Below, one piece after another: positions 29,736 to 37,676 of a stretch of DNA of 64,000 nt. The notes beneath the pieces were generated by a model, which searched no databases, was not told where the DNA came from, and saw nothing but the letters and a program-made list of their open reading frames with translations. The translations under genes were made by a program, and so were the position numbers. Numbering within the stretch: the first letter of the stretch is position 1; each line of letters opens with the position of its first letter. The stretch is taken from the NCBI GenBank assembly GCA_002238505.1, contig MPMM01000002.1, forward strand, positions 310,001-374,000, read 5' to 3'. The stretch comes from SAR202 cluster bacterium bin22 (GTDB taxonomy: Bacteria; Chloroflexota; Dehalococcoidia; Lucifugimonadales; UBA3495).

Positions 29736-32024
29736 ATGGCAACCTTCAAGGTCCTCGAACAGAACAATCCCCGTGTAGATGCCTGGGAAAAGGTCACCGG
29801 CCGGGCCACCTACGCCGGTGACGTTTACCTGCCCGGCATGCTCATGTGCAAAACCCTGGGCAGCGCCCGCAGCCACGCCCGCATCGTCAGCATAGACACT
29901 TCCCTGGCCGAAGCTTTGCCGGGCGTTAGGGCGGTCATCACTGGCGTGGATTTCCCTGAAATCCGCTTCGGTTCCGGCGCCTTGAAGGACCGCTACATAA
30001 TGGCTCGGGACAAGGTCTATTACATCGGAGAACCGGTTGCGGCGGTGGCCGCCGAGGATGAAATTACCGCCGAGGAAGCCATCGGCCTGATTGACGTCCA
30101 ATACGAGGATCTCGAACCGGTGGTGGACCCCCTGGCTTCCCTGAGAGCCGGCTCTCCCTCAGTCCACCCCGACCTGGAGAACTACGAAGGCTACGGTTTT
30201 ACCATCGAGGGCGGCAATATCTGCACCCTCCTGGACGCCGACCGGGGAGACGTGGACCAGGCCTTCCGGGACGCCGACCACGTTTTCGAGGACACCTTCC
30301 GTTCCCAGGGAATTAACCAGGGATTCCTGGAACCCATGGCCTGCGTTGCCCACGTGGAAGCCAACGGCCGGCTTACTATCTGGGCTTCAACCCAGGGACC
30401 CTACCAGGTCAGGGCCCAGTTGGCCTCCGTGCTCAATATGGCCCTTTCTAACATCAAAGTCATCCCCATGGAACTGGGGGGAGGCTTTGGCGACAAGCTG
30501 CGGCTGGCCTTCGAGGCCTTCCCTGCTCTGCTTTCCATGAAGACCGGCAGCCCCGTCAAGCTCATCAACAACCGGGAAGAGGTTTTCACCCAGAACGGGC
30601 CTCGCCACCCCGTCACCAATTACATAAAGACCGGCGTTAACCAGGACGGGACCATTGTTGCCCGTGAGGCCTACACCATTTTCGACGTGGGCGCCTACCT
30701 GGGCGCCGGCCCCAACTCGGGAATCGGCCACGGCCTGGGCGCCTATGATATTCCCAACTTCCGGCTGCGCTCCTACGCCGCCTACACCAACAAGGTTTAC
30801 GTGGGCTCGTACCGAGCCTCCGGCGTTGCCGACATGACCTTCGCCGTTGAATCGCACATGGACATGATCGCCCACAAGCTTGGCATGGACCCCCTGGACT
30901 TCCGTTTGAAGAACGCCATCAAGGAAGGCGACATCGCCGTCAACGGCTCCCGGGTTCCCAGGAATGGCCTGGTAGAATGCCTGACCGCAATCAAGGAACA
31001 GCTGGGCTTGCCCAAAGAACTGCCCGAGGGACACGGAGTCGGTATCGCCCTCTGCGAATGGCGCAGCGGCACCGGACCCTCCACCGCCGCCATCAGCGTC
31101 AATGAGGACGGCACCGTCAGCCTCCTGACGGGTTCTGTGGATATCTCCGGCAGCGATACCTCTTTGGCCTCCATCGCCGCCGAGTCCCTGGGCATCGCCA
31201 TGGATCAGGTTATTGTCGCCAAACGTGACACCGACCTTGCTCCTTTCACCGGTCCCAGCGGCGGCAGCCGCATTGTTTACAGCCAGGGCAAGGCTGTGGA
31301 AATGGCTGCGGAAGATACCCGCAACAAGCTGCTGGCGCTGGCCGCTGACCGCCTCGGCGTGCCCTCGGACGCCCTGGCCTGCGCCGACGGCAGCGTGTAC
31401 GTCCAGGACAACCCGCCCCAGGCCCTTACCCTCGGGCAACTGGCTGCCATGAGCGTCACCTCCCGCTCCGGCCCCATTATTGGCAACGCCTCGCTGTCCA
31501 CCCTGCCTTACGCCCCTGTTTTCAGCGCCCAGGCGGCCGAGGTCGAGGTCGATAAAGACACCGGACAGGTCAAACTTACCCGCTACGTCCAGTGCCAGGA
31601 CGTGGGAGTAGCCATCAACCCCATGGCCGTCGAGGGTCAACTAGAAGGCGGCGCCGTCCAGGGAATCGGACGCGCCCTGACCGAGGATATGCAGTTCGAC
31701 CCGGAGACGGGGGCGGTCCGCAATCCCTCCTTCGCCTCCTATCTAATGCCTCTGGCCCTGGACCTCCCGGAACTGGAAACCCTGCTGGTCCGCGTTCCTT
31801 CCGAGGACGGACCCTTCGGAGCCCGGGCGGTTGCCGAACCACCCGGCTTCGGCCCCCCGGCCGCCATCGCCAACGCCATCTACGACGCAGTAGGGGTCAG
31901 AATCCGGGAATTGCCCCTGTCCGGAGAGCGCGTGCTCGCCGCCCTGAGGGGTGAAGGCAACGACATCGCCTACATCGGCGACGAACTCGAGGAATTGAAG
32001 CGGGCCGAGGGCCTGTCGGTCTGA
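29736..32024 (+). CDS. Molybdenum hydroxylase, large molybdopterin subunit (CoxL/XdhA type)
   Basis: A 762-residue catalytic subunit of the xanthine oxidase family. It starts with the aldehyde oxidase/xanthine dehydrogenase a/b hammerhead domain (VTGRATYAGDVYLPGMLM), followed by the molybdopterin-binding domain with MELGGGFGDK near residue 247 and GPSGGSRIVYSQGKAV. The C-terminal part AVAEPPGFGPPAAIANAIYD holds the probable catalytic glutamate near 700. The loop that reads AYRCSFR in form I CO dehydrogenase is GSYRASGVADM here (near 358), without the cysteine, so CO is not the likely substrate; an aromatic N-heterocycle or aldehyde is more probable. The ATG at 29736 has GGAG ten bases upstream; the frame opens at a TTG 45 bases earlier. 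Cofactor could come from MoeA at the window end. Confidence 0.88.
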   Translation: MATFKVLEQNNPRVDAWEKVTGRATYAGDVYLPGMLMCKTLGSARSHARIVSIDTSLAEALPGVRAVITGVDFPEIRFGSGALKDRYIMARDKVYYIGEPVAAVAAEDEITAEEAIGLIDVQYEDLEPVVDPLASLRAGSPSVHPDLENYEGYGFTIEGGNICTLLDADRGDVDQAFRDADHVFEDTFRSQGINQGFLEPMACVAHVEANGRLTIWASTQGPYQVRAQLASVLNMALSNIKVIPMELGGGFGDKLRLAFEAFPALLSMKTGSPVKLINNREEVFTQNGPRHPVTNYIKTGVNQDGTIVAREAYTIFDVGAYLGAGPNSGIGHGLGAYDIPNFRLRSYAAYTNKVYVGSYRASGVADMTFAVESHMDMIAHKLGMDPLDFRLKNAIKEGDIAVNGSRVPRNGLVECLTAIKEQLGLPKELPEGHGVGIALCEWRSGTGPSTAAISVNEDGTVSLLTGSVDISGSDTSLASIAAESLGIAMDQVIVAKRDTDLAPFTGPSGGSRIVYSQGKAVEMAAEDTRNKLLALAADRLGVPSDALACADGSVYVQDNPPQALTLGQLAAMSVTSRSGPIIGNASLSTLPYAPVFSAQAAEVEVDKDTGQVKLTRYVQCQDVGVAINPMAVEGQLEGGAVQGIGRALTEDMQFDPETGAVRNPSFASYLMPLALDLPELETLLVRVPSEDGPFGARAVAEPPGFGPPAAIANAIYDAVGVRIRELPLSGERVLAALRGEGNDIAYIGDELEELKRAEGLSV

Positions 32025-32068
32025 CCCACACTTGTCTTGCCTCCGGATGCCCCCTTTCGGCAAACCAT

Positions 32069-32108
32069 CTCAAAGTCCCTTCCCCGCCGAGGGGGAAGGG
32101 ACTTTGAG
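32069..32108. terminator. 17-bp perfect hairpin downstream of coxL-type gene
   Basis: CTCAAAGTCCCTTCCCC at 32069-32085 pairs perfectly with 32092-32108 around a six-base loop (GCCGAG). It starts 45 bases after the coxL-type stop. No T-tract follows, so it is not a textbook intrinsic terminator; the sequence is related to the internal hairpin of the family 1 element and may be a minimal derivative. Confidence 0.5.
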
Positions 32109-32161
32109 CAAGCAAGGCGTTAAATGCCACTCTCAGCTGAAACCTCCGCGCTAGGGAGTAT

Positions 32162-32318
32162 CGTCAAAAGTCGATTCTCGTCATTCTGGCGAAAGCCAGA
32201 ATCCAGAGCCGTCATGTAAATGGGTGATATGCTCCGCGATATACCAGGACTCTGGTATATCGCCTGTTTATACACGATACCTGACCCGCAGTAATGGCTA
32301 ATTTGACGACACCCCCTG
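32162..32318. repeat. MITE-like element, family 2, copy 2
   Basis: A 147-base core from CGTCAAAAG to TTTGACG, the same length as copy 1, again followed by ACCCCCTG. It keeps the perfect GCGATATACCA/TGGTATATCGC palindrome. Here the internal word CATTCTGGCGAAAGCCAGAA is intact and itself palindromic. It lies between the molybdenum hydroxylase and the betaine transporter operons; the rest of 32025-32581 holds the hairpin above and a weak promoter. Confidence 0.82.
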
Positions 32319-32355
32319 AAACGCGATTGCCCTGACGGTACTCCCCCCCTCTGCA

Positions 32356-32382
32356 TTAAAGAAATATTAAAGGTGTTATAAT
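32356..32382 (+). promoter_or_regulatory. Possible promoter for the betaine-type ABC operon
   Basis: TATAAT at 32377-32382 is a perfect -10, with TTAAAG at 32356-32361 as a poor -35 at 15-base spacing. It lies about 200 bases before the ATPase gene. An activator-dependent promoter is possible. Confidence 0.35.
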
Positions 32383-32581
32383 CGGCTGAACCCCGGCAGG
32401 CAGGGTCGGAATACGTCACCGCCTCTCTGTTCCGGTCATAAGCAAGAATCCGCAGGGTGGTGGTCACCCATCCAATAGCCCAGTTTCTGCCAGTTAGCAT
32501 ATCGTCGCCGGGACGCGCAAGTTTACCTTCTCGTATTGCTGTATTTGAGACTGACATAACCTGACAGGTGGTACAGCTATT

Positions 32582-33835
32582 TTGGGCAGGTCCAGTGAAC
32601 ACCGCACATCCCCTGATTCCGGGTTAGCCGGGGAATCCGGGGCTGATGCCGTCCCGAGACTTTCCTGCCAGGGCCTGTGGAAAGTGTTTGGCGACGGTGC
32701 GGACAGCCTCGCCGACTCCATAAACCCTGCCCTCTCCAGGGACGAGATCCTTTCCCAGACCGGCTGCGTTGTCGCCGTAAGGGATATTTCCTTCGACGTC
32801 CGTGAAGGGGAGACCTTCGTGATTATGGGTCTCTCCGGCAGCGGCAAGTCCACCCTCGTCCGCTGCCTCAGCCGACTCATCGAACCAACCCGGGGCATGG
32901 TCCACATTGATGGCGAAAACCTCCTCGCCATGAACAAGCAACAGTTGCGGGACGTCCGCCGCCACAAGATGGGCATGGTATTCCAGCACTTTGGCAACTT
33001 CCCCCACAAGCGCGTCTTCGAGAACGTAGTGTACGGTCTCCAGGTCCAGGGCGTTGACAAGGCCTCCCAGCGGAAGCGGGCCGCTGAAGTAATCGAGCTT
33101 GTTGGCCTCGCCGGCTGGGAGGAACGCTATCCCCATGAGTTGAGCGGCGGCATGCAGCAGCGGGTCGGGCTGGCCCGCGCCCTGGCCGTGGACCCCGGTA
33201 TCCTCCTCTTTGACGAACCCTTCAGCGCCCTCGACCCCCTCATCCGGCGCGACATGCAGGACCAGTTAATCGGCCTCCAGCAACTGGTGCGCAAGACGAT
33301 GGTCTTCATAACCCACGACTTCCTGGAGGCCCTCAAGGTCGGAGACCGGGTTGCCCTGATGAAGGACGGCGAATTCGTCCAGACGGGAACCCCCGAGGAC
33401 CTCGTTGCCAACCCGGTTAACGACTATGTCCGCGACTTCACCCGCGATGTTCCCCGGTCCAAGGTCCTGACTGCCCGTTCGGTAATGGTCCCACCCCGGG
33501 CCTGTGTTGCTGCCCACGAGACGGTTGCCGACTTCAAGGCAAAGGTTGTGGCCCTCGATTGCCAGAGTGCCGTGGTGGTTGACGAACAAAACAGTTTCGT
33601 CGGAATAGCCTGCCTGGAGGATGCGCCCGGCGCCTCAGCCCAGGCCAGCGTGGCCTCCATAACGAGGTGCTCGTGCCCGGTAGCCGAGCCTTCTACTCCC
33701 CTGGAGCAGCTTATTTCCCTGGCCCTTTCCGGAGAATCCCCCATAGCTGTTCTGGAAGGCGGGCAATGTGTCGGCACCATCACCCCCGAGGTCGCCATGG
33801 CTGCTCTGGTCAGTGACGAGGTGTCGGCCTCATGA
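32582..33835 (+). CDS. Glycine betaine/proline-type ABC transporter ATPase with CBS domains
   Basis: A 417-residue ATPase of the ProV/OpuAA family that powers osmolyte (quaternary amine) uptake. Walker A is GLSGSGKST at about 83-91, the signature is LSGGMQQRVGLARAL, Walker B is ILLFDEP, and the switch histidine lies in FITHDF. The N-terminal insertion (LADSINPALSRDEILSQTGC) before VAVRDISFDV is typical of ProV-like proteins. Residues from about 295 to the end are a CBS pair, the ionic-strength sensor in OpuA. The start is a TTG with AGGTGG ten bases upstream; no ATG is available. The TGA overlaps the next gene's ATG (ATGA), so the permease is translationally coupled. Confidence 0.9.
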   Translation: MGRSSEHRTSPDSGLAGESGADAVPRLSCQGLWKVFGDGADSLADSINPALSRDEILSQTGCVVAVRDISFDVREGETFVIMGLSGSGKSTLVRCLSRLIEPTRGMVHIDGENLLAMNKQQLRDVRRHKMGMVFQHFGNFPHKRVFENVVYGLQVQGVDKASQRKRAAEVIELVGLAGWEERYPHELSGGMQQRVGLARALAVDPGILLFDEPFSALDPLIRRDMQDQLIGLQQLVRKTMVFITHDFLEALKVGDRVALMKDGEFVQTGTPEDLVANPVNDYVRDFTRDVPRSKVLTARSVMVPPRACVAAHETVADFKAKVVALDCQSAVVVDEQNSFVGIACLEDAPGASAQASVASITRCSCPVAEPSTPLEQLISLALSGESPIAVLEGGQCVGTITPEVAMAALVSDEVSAS

Positions 33836-35820
33836 TTCGCGCCCAGGCCCTGCCTGCCCGTCTCTTCGGGGAACGCAGCTATCGCGGCATCCTGTGGGTT
33901 GCGGTGGCCGTTGCCGCCTACGTGCTGGCCTTTTCCCTGGCCGCCGCCAATGCTGGCACCGAGTACGGCGACTGGCCCGGCCGCTGGGAACTGCCCATCC
34001 AGGAACCGGTGGACCGGTTCTTTGAGTGGTTCGAGGACGCCACGGCCTGGTTTTTCAACCCCCTATCCGACGTAATCGACCGCGGCCTGGACGGCATTGA
34101 GGCATTCCTGCTCTGGCTTCCCTGGCCCTTCATCGTTGTGGCTACCGCCGCGGTGGGCTGTCGGCTGGGCGGCAAGTGGCTGGGCATATTCTGCGGCGCT
34201 GCTGCCCTCTTCATAGCCTTCAACGGCTATTGGGACTCCGCCATTCTCACCCTCAGCGTCGTGGGAGTCTCCGTACTGTTTGCGGTCGGCATCGGTGTTC
34301 CGGTCGGCATCTTCGCCGCCTTCAGCAATCGCTTCGAGTCCATAGTCCGCCCGGTTCTTGACACCATGCAGGTCTTGCCGGCCTTCGTTTACCTGATCCC
34401 AGCCCTCGTCCTGTTCGGCGTCAGCGGCACCCAGGGAATCTTCCTTACCGTGGTTTACTCCATTCCCCCCGTCATCAGGCTGACCAATCTGGGCATTCGG
34501 CAGGTGCCCCTCGCCGCCATTGAAACCGCCCACTCCCACGGCTCTACCGCCTTCCAGACCCTTCTCCAGGTTCAGCTTCCCCTGGCCAAGAGTTCCATCA
34601 TGATGGGAATCAATCAGACCATCATGATGGCCGTGTCCATGGTGATCGTTACCGCCCTGGTGGGTGTGGAAGGTCTCGGCACCGACGTCTGGCTGTCCCT
34701 GCGGGAAGTGGACGCCGGCGAAGGCCTGGAGAGTGGCATCGCCATTGTGCTCCTGGCCGTCATCCTGGACCGCTTCAGCTATGCCATGGCCCGGTCCGGC
34801 CATTCATCACCTGCCACTCCCCCGACAGGCGGGACCCTTTCCGGAAAATCCGGCGCGGGTGTGCTGAAATTCCTGGCCTCCCGGTATGCCCTCCCCCTGG
34901 CCGGAGCCGCGTTGCTGGTGGTTCTGCTCATTGTCGGCGCCCTGTTCCCGCCGCTGCGGGACCTCCCGGATGACTTGACCTTCACCCTGGCGGACCCGGT
35001 CAACGAGGTCGTCGGCTGGATGGCCGTGCACCTCCATTTCATCACGTCCTGGGTGCGGGACATGCTTTTTCGCGAGTTAGGGTACTCGCCCATTCACACC
35101 TTGTTCCTCTGGCTCCCCTGGCCTGCGATGATGGCCGTATCCGCGGCCCTGGCTTATGTGACCGCCGGATGGCGCGTCGCCCTCCTGGCCCTGGCCGGTC
35201 TTGGCCTCGCCGGAATTGGCGGCGTATGGGACGTAACCATGGATACCCTCAGCCAGGTCCTGACCGCCGGCATCTTCACCGTCGTCGTGGGCGTTGCTCT
35301 CGGACTTCTCGCATCCCAGAGCCGCCACTTCGAGGCGGCCCTGCGTCCCGTGCTCGACATAATGCAGACCATGCCCATCTTCGTTTACCTGATACCCGTC
35401 ATCATGCTCTGGGGCATCGGCCCCCTCGTGGGAATAATCGCCACCTCCGTTTACGCCCTTCCCCCGGTAATCCGCATGACTGTCCTCGGCATCCGGGAAG
35501 TCCCCGAGCAGGTGATCGAGACGGCCCAGTCCCACGGTTCCACCGCCCTGCAGACCATGCTCCAGGTCAAGATACCCCTCGCCCTTCCCACCATCATGAT
35601 GGGAATCAACCAGACAATCATCATGGTCCTGGCCATGGTAATCATTGCCGGCCTCGTGGGCGGCGGGGGCCTCGGACAAGAGGTCTTTATCAACTCCATC
35701 TGGCTCCGAATGGGTCATGGCCTGGTTGCCGGAATGACCATCGTCTTCATGGCAATGGTGCTGGACCGCATGACCCAGGGCAAACGCGAAGCTTCCATAC
35801 CCTTCGGGCTAATCCGTTAG
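33832..35820 (+). CDS. Double-length glycine betaine-type ABC permease (fused ProW repeat)
   Basis: A 662-residue membrane protein consisting of two tandem ProW/OpuAB-type permease halves, about residues 1-330 and 340-662. Both halves carry the same core: FVYLIPALVLFG / FVYLIPVIMLWG, PPVIRLTNLGIRQVP / PPVIRMTVLGIREVP, the coupling loop ETAHSHGSTAFQTLLQVQLP / ETAQSHGSTALQTMLQVKIP, and SIMMGINQTIMM / TIMMGINQTIIM. One polypeptide can therefore supply the whole transmembrane dimer. Each half begins with a poorly conserved N-terminal region containing a SWxRDxLFR- or WFEDATAWFF-like amphipathic stretch. The start overlaps the ATPase stop by four bases. The TAG stop sits at the left edge of repeat element copy C, whose first G supplies the last stop base. 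Confidence 0.9.
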   Translation: MIRAQALPARLFGERSYRGILWVAVAVAAYVLAFSLAAANAGTEYGDWPGRWELPIQEPVDRFFEWFEDATAWFFNPLSDVIDRGLDGIEAFLLWLPWPFIVVATAAVGCRLGGKWLGIFCGAAALFIAFNGYWDSAILTLSVVGVSVLFAVGIGVPVGIFAAFSNRFESIVRPVLDTMQVLPAFVYLIPALVLFGVSGTQGIFLTVVYSIPPVIRLTNLGIRQVPLAAIETAHSHGSTAFQTLLQVQLPLAKSSIMMGINQTIMMAVSMVIVTALVGVEGLGTDVWLSLREVDAGEGLESGIAIVLLAVILDRFSYAMARSGHSSPATPPTGGTLSGKSGAGVLKFLASRYALPLAGAALLVVLLIVGALFPPLRDLPDDLTFTLADPVNEVVGWMAVHLHFITSWVRDMLFRELGYSPIHTLFLWLPWPAMMAVSAALAYVTAGWRVALLALAGLGLAGIGGVWDVTMDTLSQVLTAGIFTVVVGVALGLLASQSRHFEAALRPVLDIMQTMPIFVYLIPVIMLWGIGPLVGIIATSVYALPPVIRMTVLGIREVPEQVIETAQSHGSTALQTMLQVKIPLALPTIMMGINQTIIMVLAMVIIAGLVGGGGLGQEVFINSIWLRMGHGLVAGMTIVFMAMVLDRMTQGKREASIPFGLIR

Positions 35821-35964
35821 AGACTATCTCAAGTTCCCTTCCCCCTTGACGGGGGAAAGTTAGAGCCTGTCCTGAGCCTGCCGATGGAATGGCGGTGAAA
35901 GGCAATCTCTTTTGCTGTCGCAATTTGCCCAAAGCTCTGCCTTGAATAATCTTGAGATAGTTTC
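35820..35964. repeat. MITE-like element, family 1, copy C
   Basis: A 145-base copy from GAGACTATCTCAAG to CTTGAGATAGTTTC, containing CTTCCCCCTTGACGGGGGAA, the GAGCCTGTCCTGAGCCTGCC insert, and the CTGTCGCAATTTGCCCAAAG 3' part. It abuts the permease stop codon and lies between permease and binding-protein genes of one operon. Confidence 0.82.
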
Positions 35965-36068
35965 TTGGTAAATCCTTGATCAAAGGGGGGATTCCTATGT
36001 ATGCATAGCGCCAAAGGCCATCTTTCCGTGCTTATCTCCACAATCCTGGCCCAGAAAGGAAAGAGAAT

Positions 36069-37061
36069 ATGACAAAGCGAAAGAACAACTGGATTCGTCT
36101 CTCATTGATGGGTGTGTTGGTGATGGCGCTCGCGGCAGGTATCGCCTGTAGCCAGCCTGCCGAGGAAACTGAAACCCGGGGAACCCTCTACCTGGTGGAT
36201 CAGGACTGGAATGGCCAGCTTGTGACCACCGCAGTTATGCGGATTCTGCTGGAACAGGAGATGGACCACAATGTGGCCACCAAGTTTGCGCCCGCAGATT
36301 CGGCGCCCCTGTTCATCGGCCTGGAAGAGGGCGACTTCCACTTCGTCTGCTGTAACTGGCCCTCCTACAGCGCCGCCCTGCTTGAGGAATACGTGGACGC
36401 CGATGAAGCCAAGGTGCAGAGGATTGGGACCGTCGGCATCACCGGTGAAACTGGCTGGTACGTCCCCTCCTACGTCATCAACGGCGATCCCGACAGGGGC
36501 ATCGCCCCCGTCGCCCCCGACCTGAAGACCGTCGCTGACCTGAACCAGTACAAGTCAGTCTTCGCCACCAGCGACACCGGCGACAAAGGCCGGCTTCTGG
36601 AGTTCACCGCCGCGTGGGATACCAGCCCCGGGGAACGCCTGGCAGCCTTCGGTGTTGACTTCCAGCCCGTGTTCGCCGGCTCTGAGGGTGCGGCCCTGGC
36701 TGAGCTGGACGCTGCCTTTGAGCGCGGCGACCCCATTCTGACCTATCTCTGGGAACCCCACTGGGCCCACGCCAAGTACGACCTGGTCCAGATCGAGATG
36801 CCCGAGTGGACTTCCGACTGTTACCCCGAGGGCGAAAGCTACAATTGCGGCTTCCCCACGGACTCCGTGGCCAAGCTGGCCTGGCCTGGCTTCCAGGAAG
36901 AGTTCCCTGAAGCCTACCAGTTCCTCAATAACTTCCAGATGACCAACGCCCAGCAGAACGAAATTGTTCTCAACTTGACTGAGAACGACCTCACGGTCCG
37001 CCAGGCAGCCCAGGCATGGATAGACGCCAACGAAGACATCTGGAAAGCCTGGATCCCCTAG
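36069..37061 (+). CDS. Glycine betaine/quaternary-amine ABC transporter substrate-binding lipoprotein
   Basis: A 330-residue OpuAC/ProX-family binding protein. The signal LMGVLVMALAAGIACSQP has a lipobox (AGIAC), so it should be anchored to the outer face of the membrane. Mature sequence starts near ETRGTLYLVDQDWNGQLVTT. Aromatic residues that could build the cation-pi cage occur in DQDWNG, CCNWPSYS, TGWYVPSYVING and TYLWEPHWAH. AAGGAAA lies upstream of the ATG. It completes the transporter with the ATPase and double permease; the 248-base gap before it is largely occupied by a repeat element, so it may be transcribed separately. The exact ligand (betaine, choline, carnitine, dimethylglycine) is not settled. 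Confidence 0.88.
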   Translation: MTKRKNNWIRLSLMGVLVMALAAGIACSQPAEETETRGTLYLVDQDWNGQLVTTAVMRILLEQEMDHNVATKFAPADSAPLFIGLEEGDFHFVCCNWPSYSAALLEEYVDADEAKVQRIGTVGITGETGWYVPSYVINGDPDRGIAPVAPDLKTVADLNQYKSVFATSDTGDKGRLLEFTAAWDTSPGERLAAFGVDFQPVFAGSEGAALAELDAAFERGDPILTYLWEPHWAHAKYDLVQIEMPEWTSDCYPEGESYNCGFPTDSVAKLAWPGFQEEFPEAYQFLNNFQMTNAQQNEIVLNLTENDLTVRQAAQAWIDANEDIWKAWIP

Positions 37062-37079
37062 CGGTTCAACAGTATTGCA

Positions 37080-37676
37080 ATGAAGGGCTGGGGCCTAACC
37101 GTCATCCCGGCGAGGTATTAATGAGTTGGGGCCAGCCCGTCATTCTGGCGAAAGCCAGAATCCAGAGCCTCTCAAATAACAGGCATTGGAGTGGCCGTAG
37201 GGGCGCATGCCCGTGCGCCCCTACCCTAGGCTTGCTACGTCAACATCATTGCAAAGAAGGATCGGGAAAAAACCACGTCTCCCGCAAGGAATCGAAAGGC
37301 TGGGCCCAGCCCGTCATTCTGGCGAAAGCCAGAATCCAGAGCCCCTCAAGTACCTTCCAATCACCTTTCGCCACCCATCTGAATTGCGGCTCAAAGCCGA
37401 AATGACGAACCAGCACCAACCTTCACCATCTCAAGCCCGTTGGCGCATTAAACCAAAGCCACGGTAAAACCACCCTGAGGGTACCTGGCATTGGAGAAGC
37501 CGTAGGGGCGCACGGCCGTGCGCCCCTACCCTAGGCTTGCTACGTCAACATCATTGCCATGAATGGTTGGGGAACAACCACGTCTCCCGCAAGGTATTAG
37601 AGGGCTGGGGCCCAACCGACACCCCGACGCAGGCCCAAATCCACCATCCCCCAAGTTACCCACCCAGTCTCCCCCC
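37080..37676. repeat. Repeat-rich spacer (two ~305-bp degenerate units with REP palindromes)
   Basis: Two degenerate units recur 305 bases apart: the palindrome GTAGGGGCGCA...TGCGCCCCTAC at 37197-37224 and 37502-37529, followed by AGGCTTGCTACGTCAACATC and later ACCACGTCTCCCGCAAGG in each. CCCGTCATTCTGGCGAAAGC occurs at about 37136 and 37311. No gene is visible in this stretch. Confidence 0.75.

Noticed and set aside
30387-31640. 417-codon minus-strand frame over the coxL-type gene
   Set aside because: Antisense shadow in GC-rich coding DNA; Gly/Val/Asp-rich with no family resemblance, while the plus strand is a clear molybdenum hydroxylase.
29736-32024. Aerobic CO dehydrogenase (CoxL form I)
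   Set aside because: The diagnostic cysteine loop AYRCSFR is absent; only the wider enzyme family can be claimed.
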